Shown: one piece after another, positions 7,970 to 17,080 of the stretch | Layout: the number at the start of each line of letters is the position of its first letter | Position numbering within the stretch: the stretch's first letter is position 1 | Position numbers and translations under genes: made by a program | Notes under the pieces: model-generated | Seen by the model: the letters and a program-made list of their open reading frames with translations, nothing else | Told to the model about the DNA's origin: nothing | The model's database searches: none | Assembly: GCA_964354345.1 (NCBI GenBank) | Contig: CAYGZL010000116.1 | Coordinates: 1-64,000 of the forward strand | Length of the DNA: 64,000 nt | From: CAYGZL01 sp964354345 | Lineage (GTDB): Bacteria; Chloroflexota; Anaerolineae; Anaerolineales; UBA4823 | Direction of reading: 5' to 3'

Positions 7970-10855
7970 ATGCCGTCCCGAATCCGTTTGCACACCCGGC
8001 TGATTTCACTGCTCCTGATCGTCTGGATCAGCGGGATCCTGTCGCCTGGCTTTTCAGGGACGACATCCTTCAACAATCCCTCGCTTGCCCACGCCAAAGC
8101 GCCAGGCGCGTCCAATTTACAGCCCAGCCAGGACTCCGCCAACCAATTGCTGGCAAAGCTGAGTCCTGAAGAAAAAGTTGGCCAACTTTTTCTGGTAACC
8201 TTCAAAGGGGCAGTCATTGCTCCGAATGCCAATATTATTGACCTGATTATGAACCGCCATATCGGCGGCGTGGTCTTGTTATCGTCCAACGATAACTTCC
8301 TGGGCGGAGATAAAACCACCAAGGCGGTAGTAGATTTGAACCGCCAGCTGCAACAATTCCGCTCGGATTCCACTCTAAAAACCACAACTGATCCGGTCTC
8401 AGGTCTTAGTTTCACACCTGCTTATATCCCCCTCTTCATCGGCCTGTCACAAGAAGGGGACGGCTATCCATATAACCAGATCCTGTCTGGGCTGACCGCG
8501 CTGCCAAATGAAATGGCGCTCGGTGCCACCTGGAAACCAGAATATGCAAGGCAGGTCGGCAACATCCTGGGGAAAGAGCTGGTCACGCTAGGGATAAACT
8601 TGCTGGTCGGCCCTTCACTCGACATATTAGAATCGCCGCAAACCGAAGGATCGAACAACCTGGGGACACGCACATTCGGCGGCGATCCTTTCTGGGTGGG
8701 TAGCATGGGACAGATGTATATCCAGGGGATTCATGAAGGCAGCCAGGGTCAGCTTGCAGTGATCGCCACACACTTCCCCGGGCATGGCGGTTCAGACCGT
8801 TTGCCGGAAGATGAAGTCGCCACAGTGCGCAAGTCTTTAGAGCAACTCAAGAGCTTCGAGCTGGCCCCATTTTTCAACGTTACCGGCAATGCTCCGTCGC
8901 CAGAGGCGACCACCGATGGCTTATTGGTTTCCCATATCCGCTACCAGGGATTGCAGGGCAACATTCGCGCCACAACGCGACCGATCAGCCTGGATCCGCA
9001 GGCGCTCAACTTATTGATGGCTTTGCCCCAGTTCGATCAATGGCGCCAGAACGGCGGTTTGATCGTCAGCGATAACCTGGGTTCGCAGGCCGTCCGCCGC
9101 TTTTACAGTCTGACCAGCCAGCCTTTCGATATGCCGCGCCGGGTCGCCTTGAATGCCTTCCTGGCGGGGAATGATTTACTGTATGTCGCTGATTTCACCT
9201 CCGGAGATCTGGATGCTTACACCGCAACGCTGCGCACGCTGGATTTCTTTGCCCAGAAATACCGCGAGGATACCGCTTTCGCCCAACGTGTAGACGCCTC
9301 AGTGCTGCGTATCCTGACATTAAAATACCGCCTGTATGGAGAATTTTCCATTGAGAAAGCGCTACCCACGACTACCAACCTGGCCAAGTTAGCCAGCGAT
9401 CCCAATGTCACATTCGAGGTAGCCCGCCAGGCGGCGACTCTGCTCAGTCCCAGCCAGGAGGAGTTAGACGCTACCATCCCAGATCCTCCCAACCAAAATG
9501 ACCGCATTGTGATCATCAGTGACACGCGCACTGCCAGACAATGTAGCCAATGTCTCGATAGTCCCTTGTTGGCTGTACGATCCCTGGAGGAAGTGATTCT
9601 CCGCCGATATGGACCGCAAGCGGGTGGACAGGTGACAACGAACAACCTGATCTCATACTCCCTAAGCGATTTGGACAAAATGTTGCTCAGCTCCCGCCGG
9701 GATTCAGCGCTTGAGCGCAGCTTGAGCCGCGCCAACTGGATCGTCTTTGCCATGCTGAACGCCAGTAGCGAGATCCCCTCTTATCAGACCCTCAGCATGT
9801 TCCTGGCCGAACGTCCCGACCTGTTCCAACAAAAACGCCTGATCGTGTTTGCATTCAACGCTCCCACTTTCCTAGATGCAACCAATATCTCCAAACTGAC
9901 CGCTTATTATTGCTTGTATAGCAAGATGCCCCAATTTATTGATGCCGCGGCTTACCTGCTCTTCCAGGAGCTACGCGCGACAGGGGCTCCACCGGTGTCC
10001 GTGCCGGGAATCAGCTACGATCTCAACGCAGCTCTCTTCCCCGATCCAAATCGTGAAATATTACTCGAGTTGGATCTCCCCATCCCTGTAGAACAAGAAA
10101 CCACCACCACACCGACTCCCACTCAAGCTGAAGTTCGCATCGGCGATATCATCGCCTTACGCACTGGCATCATCCTGGATCATAACGGTCATCCAGTACC
10201 AGATGGCACACCCGTCGATTTTGTTATCAACGGGGTGAGCTTTACCAGTCCAATAAGGCAGTCAACTTTCACTCAAAAGGGTATCGCCCGGATGGCCTAC
10301 ACCGTGAATAATCCAGGAGTGCTGGAAATTTACGTCGAAAGTGAGCCAGCCAGGTCACAAACCTTGAAATTCGATATTCCTTCCCCAACAGGAACCGAGA
10401 CGATACCAGCTCCTACAGAAGAGACTCCCGCGCCCACTACCCCGCCGACCCCAATCCCGACCGCCACCCTGACCCCCATCCCCACAGCTCCGCAACCGCA
10501 AGTAGTTCTGCCGCCTTCTATACCAGGTAAAGCGCCACGCCTGGCCGATTGGCTGATCGCGGTGTTGCTGGCAGGTCTCGTTTCTTGGGTTGCTTACCGG
10601 ATTGGATCGCTTATCGGCCTGGTCCGCTGGGGTGTCCGAACGGCGTTCCTGGCCTTCATCGGCGGGCTGGTCGCGTATTCTTACCTGGCCTTACAACTGC
10701 CAGGCAGCAGTTATGTAGTTCGCCATTCCATCGCCCAAGGCGTTTTTTTGGTTACATTGGGGGGTGTATTGTTGGGTATTCTGATCGCCCTGGTGTGGCG
10801 TTTCTTCTCAGAAGCCCGTACCTCACGCGCCAATCAGATCAGCGAACCAAGGTAA
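7970..10855 (+). CDS. secreted membrane-anchored GH3-like glycosidase
   Basis: A 961-residue protein. An N-terminal hydrophobic segment (about 9-30) acts as a signal or anchor. A glycoside hydrolase 3 barrel follows (about 55-460), with IGGVVLLSS, THFPGHGGSD and GGLIVSDNLG, whose Asp368 sits at the nucleophile position. The His-bearing ADSH loop of NagZ is not conserved (SDRLPED here), so beta-N-acetylglucosaminidase activity is not assured. After a less conserved region comes an Ig-like/invasin-type domain (about 715-800), a Thr-Pro-rich linker (810-845) and three C-terminal membrane helices (about 855-950). The layout predicts an enzyme held outside the cell at the membrane, perhaps in wall recycling. 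Its 3' end overlaps the convergent kinase gene by 17 bp. Confidence 0.82.
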   Translation: MPSRIRLHTRLISLLLIVWISGILSPGFSGTTSFNNPSLAHAKAPGASNLQPSQDSANQLLAKLSPEEKVGQLFLVTFKGAVIAPNANIIDLIMNRHIGGVVLLSSNDNFLGGDKTTKAVVDLNRQLQQFRSDSTLKTTTDPVSGLSFTPAYIPLFIGLSQEGDGYPYNQILSGLTALPNEMALGATWKPEYARQVGNILGKELVTLGINLLVGPSLDILESPQTEGSNNLGTRTFGGDPFWVGSMGQMYIQGIHEGSQGQLAVIATHFPGHGGSDRLPEDEVATVRKSLEQLKSFELAPFFNVTGNAPSPEATTDGLLVSHIRYQGLQGNIRATTRPISLDPQALNLLMALPQFDQWRQNGGLIVSDNLGSQAVRRFYSLTSQPFDMPRRVALNAFLAGNDLLYVADFTSGDLDAYTATLRTLDFFAQKYREDTAFAQRVDASVLRILTLKYRLYGEFSIEKALPTTTNLAKLASDPNVTFEVARQAATLLSPSQEELDATIPDPPNQNDRIVIISDTRTARQCSQCLDSPLLAVRSLEEVILRRYGPQAGGQVTTNNLISYSLSDLDKMLLSSRRDSALERSLSRANWIVFAMLNASSEIPSYQTLSMFLAERPDLFQQKRLIVFAFNAPTFLDATNISKLTAYYCLYSKMPQFIDAAAYLLFQELRATGAPPVSVPGISYDLNAALFPDPNREILLELDLPIPVEQETTTTPTPTQAEVRIGDIIALRTGIILDHNGHPVPDGTPVDFVINGVSFTSPIRQSTFTQKGIARMAYTVNNPGVLEIYVESEPARSQTLKFDIPSPTGTETIPAPTEETPAPTTPPTPIPTATLTPIPTAPQPQVVLPPSIPGKAPRLADWLIAVLLAGLVSWVAYRIGSLIGLVRWGVRTAFLAFIGGLVAYSYLALQLPGSSYVVRHSIAQGVFLVTLGGVLLGILIALVWRFFSEARTSRANQISEPR

Positions 10856-11828
10856 CTGCCAGGCTTAACAGCAATAAACCAATCGAGATCCAGATCAGGC
10901 CTTGTTCGACGGGGGAAGCAACCAGGTCAGCCATTGAAGGTGCCGGTAGAGACGCCCGCGGCCGGGCGGATGGATTCCAGTCGCCCAATAACGCCTGGCG
11001 GAATGCCTCCACGTCCGGCGGTCGTTCATCCGGGTGCAGACTCATCGCCCATAAAACCGCCCGTTCGGTCCGCAGGCTGATGTTGGGATTGTATTGGCGG
11101 GGTGGAACAAGATTTTCGGGATGAAGAAATAGCTCGCGCGCTTCAGCGGGTGGATGACCCGTCAGCAGGTGGTAAAGCGTCGAGCCAAACGCGTAAATAT
11201 CTGTCCGGGCATCAGTATGTCCTGTATCACCCCCATATTGCTCCAGGGGTGTATACAATGCTGTGCCACGTCCCTGCAAAATGGTTATCGTGACTTCATC
11301 GGAGGCCAGGATTTTTACCAGCCCAAAATCCACCAGCTTAAGCAAACCGCTGGGTGTCAGTTTCAAGTTGCTTGGTTTTATATCGCGGTGGACAATTGGC
11401 GGTTTCAAGCTGTGCAAGTAAATCAAGGCGTCGGCTAATTGACTGGCCCAATTAAGCACTTCACGTTCGGAAAGAAACTCCCCCCGTCGCCGGGCTTCAT
11501 TCATGATCGTCCGGAGATCTTTCCCGGGGACAAAATCCATCACCAGATAATCGCGCCCCTCAATCGAGAAGAAATCCGAGACCTTGGGAAGATTCGGGTG
11601 ATCCAGCCGCGCCAACACAGTGGCCTCGCGTTGGAACTGGTCGCGCGCCTGCTTAAGCAATTTCTCGGGCAGCGTGCGATCGTGCTCCACTTCTTTTAGC
11701 GCGCACAAGCGACCTTCCAACCGTAAATCATCTGCCAGGTAAATACTTCCCATCCCGCCCTGACCAATGATCCGGTTTATCCGGTAACGCCCACGCAGTA
11801 TATCGCCTGCATTCAGCGGCGTCGTCAT
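10839..11828 (-). CDS. Hanks-type serine/threonine protein kinase with C-terminal membrane helix
   Basis: A 329-residue eukaryotic-like kinase. Present are the Gly loop IGQGGMGSIY (21-30), the invariant Lys in CALKEVEHD (Lys45), the catalytic loop HRDIKPSN, DFG in the metal-binding loop, and an activation loop with several Thr (VTITILQGRGTALYTPLEQ). It ends with one membrane helix (about 308-328) and has no sensor domain outside. It is divergent from an FHA protein whose domain class binds phosphothreonine, so the two likely form a writer/reader pair. Start: ATG 11828 with a GGAG site; a TATAAT box lies about 30 nt upstream. Confidence 0.93.
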   Translation of the reverse strand: MTTPLNAGDILRGRYRINRIIGQGGMGSIYLADDLRLEGRLCALKEVEHDRTLPEKLLKQARDQFQREATVLARLDHPNLPKVSDFFSIEGRDYLVMDFVPGKDLRTIMNEARRRGEFLSEREVLNWASQLADALIYLHSLKPPIVHRDIKPSNLKLTPSGLLKLVDFGLVKILASDEVTITILQGRGTALYTPLEQYGGDTGHTDARTDIYAFGSTLYHLLTGHPPAEARELFLHPENLVPPRQYNPNISLRTERAVLWAMSLHPDERPPDVEAFRQALLGDWNPSARPRASLPAPSMADLVASPVEQGLIWISIGLLLLSLAVTLVR

Positions 11829-11856
11829 CCTGTAACTCCACCAATCAGATTTGTGT

Positions 11857-11863
11857 TATTATA
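11857..11863. promoter_or_regulatory. overlapping divergent -10 elements of the kinase and FHA genes
   Basis: The stretch reads TATTAT on the plus strand (11857-11862) toward the FHA gene and TATAAT on the minus strand (11858-11863) toward the kinase. The two boxes share five of their bases, so RNA polymerase could engage only one direction at a time. Only 54 bp separate the two start codons. No strong -35 is visible on either side. Confidence 0.45.
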
Positions 11864-11882
11864 CCTGGAGAGAGGCCAAAGA

Positions 11883-12635
11883 ATGCAGGATATCAATGAA
11901 GAGGTTGCTTTACTGATTGCCCAGGTTGGACCGTTGAATGGGCAACGGTGGACATTACGCAGTAAACTGGTGATCGGACGTGACTTCTCTTGCGATATTG
12001 TGATTCCTGACCGGCAGGTATCTCGCCAACATGCCAGCCTCACCCCGACTCCCTTAGGGACCAGGTTAGAGGATTTAGGAAGTAAAAATGGCACACATCT
12101 CAATGGCCAACCTGTTCTGGAAGCAACCTACCTGGCTGATGGCGACCAAATCCAAATTGCAGTGGCGCAGAAATTCACTTTCCTCAGCTCTGACGCTACG
12201 GTACCTCTCGAGGATATCGAGGAAACCAATCTCACTCCCACTCCGACCCACAGCAGCCTGATGGATCATCCCTCAACCGAGGTGAACCGCTTACAGTTGG
12301 ATAAGCGCGCCCGGCGAATATGGGTCAATCTCCCAGAAACAACTGCGGTTGCTCCAAAACGCTACCGGACTGTGGAAGTCTTACCTCCGCTCTCAGCCCC
12401 CCAATTCCGCTTGCTTGAGCTGCTCTACGATTCAGGAGATCAGGTGGTAACGCGCCAGGATCTCATCCTGGTGGTGTGGGGGGATACCCAGGCGATTGCG
12501 GTTTCAGAACAGGCGTTAGATGCGCTGATTCGCCGTCTGCGTGAACGATTGGCCAGTATCGATCCACGCCATGAATACATCGTCACCGTGCGCGGGCATG
12601 GCTTACGCCTGGATAATCCCCGGATAGCCGCCTGA
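11883..12635 (+). CDS. FHA domain plus winged-helix (OmpR-type) DNA-binding protein
   Basis: A 250-residue soluble protein. The FHA domain (about 8-95) has IGRD (31-34), SRQH (47-50) and SKNGTHLNG (67-75), the phosphothreonine-binding residues. The C-terminal 90 residues match a Trans_reg_C winged helix: FRLLELLYDSGDQVVTRQDL, then WGD, and LDALIRRLRERL as recognition helix. An FHA domain in place of a receiver domain suggests a transcription regulator whose activity or partner depends on Ser/Thr phosphorylation, presumably by the divergent kinase. Start: ATG at 11883, preceded by GAGAGG 7 nt away; upstream codons overlap the promoter. Its targets are unknown. Confidence 0.85.
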   Translation: MQDINEEVALLIAQVGPLNGQRWTLRSKLVIGRDFSCDIVIPDRQVSRQHASLTPTPLGTRLEDLGSKNGTHLNGQPVLEATYLADGDQIQIAVAQKFTFLSSDATVPLEDIEETNLTPTPTHSSLMDHPSTEVNRLQLDKRARRIWVNLPETTAVAPKRYRTVEVLPPLSAPQFRLLELLYDSGDQVVTRQDLILVVWGDTQAIAVSEQALDALIRRLRERLASIDPRHEYIVTVRGHGLRLDNPRIAA

Positions 12636-12642
12636 AATTCGG

Positions 12643-13983
12643 TTACTGCATCTGGCGCTGCATTGAGAAACGTAGCACCAGGCGGTGAAGATGCATTACC
12701 GCCTCAGCCAGCTCTTTATCTTCTCCATTATGAACTTGAGAAGCCAGGTTGGTTAAGACGTTCATAAACTCTGGAGTAACCTCATTCGAGAATTGTTCCA
12801 GTAGATGCAAGCGCGCCGCATCATTCGGCGCCTCAAGAAGCTCCTGGATGAAGACCATTTCGGGTGGTGTGCTCGCTTCCTGGATCACGCCAATAACCAG
12901 CTTAATCCTGGCTTCTTGCTCCTGGTTCCCTTCGATCCGCGCGGCTTGTAAGATCGTGTCCAGCTCTTGCAGGAAGAAATCATCTACATTACCCAGGTTT
13001 TTCAGCATGGCTTCACGCGGGTTTTTATCTTGCAAGATTCGATTTATCAAAGCATGCGCTTGAGCGGAACGCAGTTTAAGCTGTTGATCTATTTCATCGG
13101 TAATTTCGAGTAGCTTCTCGCGCAAGTTTACCAGGCGTGTCCGTCCATCCCCACGCGCTCGATCAATTCGTTCGCTGAGGATCTGGAAAAATTCGTAATC
13201 CAAGGCCGGTCGAACCAGGCTGGCGATTGCGCTTAACCGAATTTCCGTTGGAGCGTTGACCAATAAATCCAGGATCTTATCCCGGGTGACATCCTTGCCT
13301 AAGGATTGGATATCTTTAACTGCCGCCTGAATTTCTTCAGATTGTTCCTTGAGTTTTTTACCAAAACTACTGTTCGTCACCAGGCTCTCTTGCAGCTCCT
13401 TCAACCGTTGAGCCGCTTGTGGGTCTCCCCCTGCTTGAACACCTTCGGCTAGGCGGTTAAAAATGCTAAAGAAATCCGCATCAATCAGATTGTCCTCTTG
13501 TTTGATAACTTCGGAGCGCACATCTTCGTCCGTTATGCCTGCCAGCCTTTGGATCAAGCTCAAGCGTTGTTGTTGAGCCTGGAGCATTTCACGGGTAATC
13601 CCATCTGCTTGTAAGATACGCTCGACCATCCCTTGCATCGTTAGCATGGTTTGAGGCTGAAATATGTAGGCTTTACGTTTCTCTGGTGGTAAGCGGCTCA
13701 CCGCTTGATTGATCAATGAACCGATCAGACGTTCTTGATCGTTGCGAGTCAGACCGACTTCCATCGGAGCGTAAGTCAATAACAATTCCTTCTCAGGATC
13801 ATGATAAACCACCAGGATTCCAAGGTTTCCCTGATAACCACACTGTGGACACTTTACGACATTAACTGCTCCCGAGATAAGTCGCTGCTTGGCAGTGGGA
13901 TCTGCGCCTACATCGAACAACTGCTCAATATCTGCAACGATTGGCTGGCGGCAGTTGGGGCAATTCACACGAGTCTTAGACAT
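12643..13983 (-). CDS. CpXC domain zinc-ribbon protein
   Basis: A 446-residue protein with an N-terminal CpXC domain: Cys pairs at residues 8/11 and 45/48 (CPNC and CPQC) that should bind one zinc. The remaining ~300 residues are helical and charged, with heptad-like stretches, and no enzyme motif is seen. No signal peptide or membrane helix. The family is common in Chloroflexi and Firmicutes but its role is unknown to me. It converges with the FHA gene (7 nt between stops) and follows the histidine kinase on the same strand after about 50 nt. The ATG has a GGAG site. Confidence 0.75.
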   Translation of the reverse strand: MSKTRVNCPNCRQPIVADIEQLFDVGADPTAKQRLISGAVNVVKCPQCGYQGNLGILVVYHDPEKELLLTYAPMEVGLTRNDQERLIGSLINQAVSRLPPEKRKAYIFQPQTMLTMQGMVERILQADGITREMLQAQQQRLSLIQRLAGITDEDVRSEVIKQEDNLIDADFFSIFNRLAEGVQAGGDPQAAQRLKELQESLVTNSSFGKKLKEQSEEIQAAVKDIQSLGKDVTRDKILDLLVNAPTEIRLSAIASLVRPALDYEFFQILSERIDRARGDGRTRLVNLREKLLEITDEIDQQLKLRSAQAHALINRILQDKNPREAMLKNLGNVDDFFLQELDTILQAARIEGNQEQEARIKLVIGVIQEASTPPEMVFIQELLEAPNDAARLHLLEQFSNEVTPEFMNVLTNLASQVHNGEDKELAEAVMHLHRLVLRFSMQRQMQ

Positions 13984-14035
13984 GCAATTTCTCCAAATTC
14001 CAGAATTTTATGATTGACTACCCAGATGGGTCAGG

Positions 14036-15613
14036 TCAAGAGTTGATTATGTGCCGTTGGTCATCCCGCGGCAGTGAAAAACAAATTTGCGCTCCTAGCG
14101 CCGGTATCGGATCCACCCAAATCTTGCCACCATGGGCTTCTACGACCGCCCGAGCCAAATAAAGTCCTAAACCTGCGCCTTTGGTCGTCCGTGCTGTACT
14201 CGATGAACGGTAAAATCGTTCGAAGACATGCGGAGCGTCTTCGGGAGTAATTCCCGGACCCTGGTCGCGGATGCATATGATAACCGTATCGGGTCGGATC
14301 TGGCCTCGGATCGAAATTTCTCCTCCAGCAGGCGAATACTTGATCGCATTCGAAATTAAATTCGAGAAAACTTGTGCCAGGCGGTCCTCATCAGCCAGAA
14401 TAATAGGGAAATTGGATGGAAAATCCAGAATAATTTTATGTTGGCTGGTTTGGGTTCTAAAGCGCTCGGCAATGCGCACAGCCAGATCATCCAACGCGAC
14501 ATCCGCCAGGTTTATCGCCAAAGCCCCCGCCTGTAGGCGAGAGGCGTCCAACAGATTTTCAATTAATTCTGTCAGGCGATCCGCCTCTTCTTCAATTACC
14601 TGTAAACTATCTTGGATTATATTGCGATCCCAGGAAGCATCCTCTCGGCGCAAGGTGCTGACATAGCCTTTAATTAACGCAACCGGCGTTTTTAGCTCAT
14701 GGCTGATCACTGAGATAAACGTGCTTTTCAGCTCCTCGGCTTCTCGAAAACGGGTAATGTCCCGCAGGGTCGCTACCACATTGCCCAATCCACCTTCACT
14801 GGTTACCAGCGGTGCGTAGGTAATGCCGACCGGCAAAGGCGGCGCACCGTTACGCAGTAGATCGCCCTCCACATAAAGTGTAGCATTGGGCGTTAATGGC
14901 CACCCACCGGCTTCGGCTTGCTCCAATGATTGACCATCTTTAACTTTAGCCCAACGGATCACCTGTTCATGCTTACGTCCCCGGATCAACTCGACGGTAG
15001 TCTTCAACATCCTTGCTAAAGCAGGATTGCACCGCTCAATCGTGTGATCTGCCGACAGGATCAGGATTCCATCCGCCGCCGAGTCTAATAAAGCGCTCAT
15101 GCGGCGTTTCTCCTGGCTGGCCTGAGTATAAAGCTGGGCGTTGTGAACCGCGATCGCTGCCTGATCGGCAAAGCTTTGCAGTAAGGTAGTATCATTCGTA
15201 GAAAAACTACCCTGATAATTGCGGAAGATAAATAACAATCCCACCATCAAACGCCGGGAGATTAATGGCAAGCCAACACCCGTCAAAAGTCCCAGGCTGG
15301 CCGAGCGGGTAAGCGCCTGCAGTAAACGGTTAATTTCCGGGAGCTCATCGAAATTGGGCTGCTCCTGTTCCGGCACCTTCGCCAGTAAAAGCTCGAGTTG
15401 GCGCAAGAAAGCGGGAGGGATGCCTTGAGAAACGGCTACCCGCCAGCCACCAGTTTCTTCACGCAAAGCAATTAATCCGGCCTGTCCAGCCAGCATTTCT
15501 ATAGAAATCGTTAAGATGCGCGCCAAAACCTGATCCAGATCTAACTCTTGGGTAATGGCGCGCGATATTTCCAGCAGATAATCACGCTGGCGGACGCGAA
15601 AATCAGGCAGCAA
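14036..15613 (-). CDS. soluble sensor histidine kinase (GAF-PAS-HisKA-HATPase)
   Basis: A 525-residue two-component kinase without membrane helices. Domains: GAF (about 20-165), PAS (about 172-290), HisKA with the phosphorylated His305 in SVISHELKTP, and HATPase_c with LISNAIKYSP (N box), IRDQGPGI (G1), ERFYR (F box) and GAGLGLYLAR (G2). The cytoplasmic GAF and PAS domains imply sensing of an internal small molecule or redox state. There is no adjacent response regulator, so it is an orphan here. It starts with TTG at 15613 and overlaps the 3' end of the upstream aminotransferase gene by 11 bp, implying co-translation; a start further inside is possible. Confidence 0.9.
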   Translation of the reverse strand: MLPDFRVRQRDYLLEISRAITQELDLDQVLARILTISIEMLAGQAGLIALREETGGWRVAVSQGIPPAFLRQLELLLAKVPEQEQPNFDELPEINRLLQALTRSASLGLLTGVGLPLISRRLMVGLLFIFRNYQGSFSTNDTTLLQSFADQAAIAVHNAQLYTQASQEKRRMSALLDSAADGILILSADHTIERCNPALARMLKTTVELIRGRKHEQVIRWAKVKDGQSLEQAEAGGWPLTPNATLYVEGDLLRNGAPPLPVGITYAPLVTSEGGLGNVVATLRDITRFREAEELKSTFISVISHELKTPVALIKGYVSTLRREDASWDRNIIQDSLQVIEEEADRLTELIENLLDASRLQAGALAINLADVALDDLAVRIAERFRTQTSQHKIILDFPSNFPIILADEDRLAQVFSNLISNAIKYSPAGGEISIRGQIRPDTVIICIRDQGPGITPEDAPHVFERFYRSSSTARTTKGAGLGLYLARAVVEAHGGKIWVDPIPALGAQICFSLPRDDQRHIINS

Positions 15614-16937
15614 CGGCTTGCCCCTCGCGTTCGCTTACCACGATCGCTTCTTCCAAGATTTCTAACGCTTCATCCACTTCGTTACGGCTGACATTCAAGG
15701 GAGGCGCAATGCGAATGGTACTTTTTCCACAACCCAGCAGGAGTAAACCACGTTGAAACGCATTTTCCACAATCTGATCGCGTAATTTCTCAGCCGGCGC
15801 TTTTGTTTTCCGGTCCTGCACAAACTCCACTCCAATCATCAATCCTTTTCCGCGTACACAACCGATGCTGGGGTGACGAACCATTATTTCTTCCAAAGCA
15901 TCCAACAGGTACTCCCCCATCTCCGCCGCGTTTTGCAGGTAACCATTTTCAATCAACTCGATCGTGGCCATAGCGGCTGCACAGGAGAGTGGATTCCCAC
16001 CAAAGGTGTTTCCGTGCGCGCCGCGTGGCCAGGTCATTATATCTTCGCGAGCGAACATAACACCGAGGGGCATACCGGAAGCGATGCCTTTCGCTGAGCA
16101 GACGATATCGGGCTCAATATCAAAATGCTCAATTGCCCACCACTTCCCGGTGCGCCCCATTCCGGATTGTACTTCATCAACAATCAATAGAATTTTATGA
16201 CGATCACACAGCTCGCGCAGGGCCGTGAAAAAGCCTGGCGCTGGCACCAGGTAGCCGCCCTCACCTTGGATCGGTTCAACCAGGATACCCGCCACATTAT
16301 CCGCTGGCAGCAGGTGGCCGAATATTTGTTCTTCGATATATCGCACCGCCGCGACTCCATATTCTTCCCCTGGCAGTGCATTTAAAATCGGTCGATATGG
16401 ATCTGGAAATGGCGCATGAATCACGCCGTTAAGCAATGGATAAAAACCGCGATGATAAACTGGTTTACTGGCCGTGAAAGTTACTGATCCCAGGGTTCGA
16501 CCATGAAAGGCGCCCAAGAAACCGATGAAGTTTTGCCGACCTGTTTTATAACGCGCCAACTTAATCGCCGCCTCGACGGCTTCCGTGCCGGAGTTCGTCA
16601 TAAATGAGACAGCATTATCTAAGAACGGTGCAATTTCGTTGAGTTTTTCCGCTAACTCGACCCATTTTGGATGATAAAAGTCGGACGAAATATGGATGAA
16701 TTTCTCTGCTTGCTCCTGGATTGCTTTAACCACCTGGGGATGACTGTGGCCAGTAGCGACCACTGCGATCCCGGCTGCAAAATCGAGGAAGCGATTTTCA
16801 TCCACATCCCATACTTCGGTGCCTCGTCCATGGTCCATCACAAAGGGATAGCCGCGTGGATACGAAGCTGAAATGACCGCCTGGTCACGTTTAACAATCG
16901 CCCTTGCCTTTGGCCCGGGCAGGTTCATCGGCTGCAT
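15603..16937 (-). CDS. class III aminotransferase (acetylornithine/4-aminobutyrate family)
   Basis: A 444-residue PLP enzyme that moves an amino group between an omega- or alpha-amino acid and a keto acid. Seen: NSGTEAVEAAIKLAR (cofactor phosphate site), FLGAFHGRT, IVDEVQSGMGRTG with the PLP-contacting Asp, and CSAKGIASGMPLG with the Schiff-base Lys. This subgroup includes GabT-like enzymes and archaeal broad-specificity amino-acid racemases, so the substrate is open. An earlier in-frame ATG at 16955 exists, but a perfect AAGGAGG lies 8 nt before the ATG at 16937, which therefore decides the start. The downstream histidine kinase overlaps its stop. Confidence 0.9.
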   Translation of the reverse strand: MQPMNLPGPKARAIVKRDQAVISASYPRGYPFVMDHGRGTEVWDVDENRFLDFAAGIAVVATGHSHPQVVKAIQEQAEKFIHISSDFYHPKWVELAEKLNEIAPFLDNAVSFMTNSGTEAVEAAIKLARYKTGRQNFIGFLGAFHGRTLGSVTFTASKPVYHRGFYPLLNGVIHAPFPDPYRPILNALPGEEYGVAAVRYIEEQIFGHLLPADNVAGILVEPIQGEGGYLVPAPGFFTALRELCDRHKILLIVDEVQSGMGRTGKWWAIEHFDIEPDIVCSAKGIASGMPLGVMFAREDIMTWPRGAHGNTFGGNPLSCAAAMATIELIENGYLQNAAEMGEYLLDALEEIMVRHPSIGCVRGKGLMIGVEFVQDRKTKAPAEKLRDQIVENAFQRGLLLLGCGKSTIRIAPPLNVSRNEVDEALEILEEAIVVSEREGQAVAA

Positions 16938-16972
16938 ATGGGATACCTCCTTCATACAGATACATCGGCCAA

Positions 16973-16986
16973 TACCCCAAGGGGTA
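16973..16986. repeat. palindrome TACCCC-AA-GGGGTA in the aminotransferase leader
   Basis: A perfect 6-bp inverted repeat with a 2-bp centre lies about 36 bp upstream of the aminotransferase ATG, inside its predicted leader (a minus-strand TATAAT sits near 17026). It could be an operator for a dimeric or tetrameric repressor. It has the C-run/G-run look of CsoR-type sites but is shorter than the one at 31861. Confidence 0.35.
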
Positions 16987-17067
16987 GTCAGCCCGATTTT
17001 AAGCCAGTAAACTCGAGCGGTTAATTATAACACTTTGAGCCTGACCTTCGGCAGCAAGCAAACCGAG

Positions 17068-17073
17068 TATAAT
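17068..17073 (+). promoter_or_regulatory. -10 element for leaderless tgt mRNA
   Basis: Perfect TATAAT with 7 nt before the ATG at 17081, so the transcript would begin at the start codon or one base before it. No Shine-Dalgarno fits in between. No good -35 hexamer was found. Confidence 0.55.
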
Positions 17074-17080
17074 CGCTGGC

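Noticed and set aside
16938..16955. Upstream ATG of the aminotransferase
   Set aside because: The perfect AAGGAGG lies downstream of it and is spaced correctly for the ATG at 16937.
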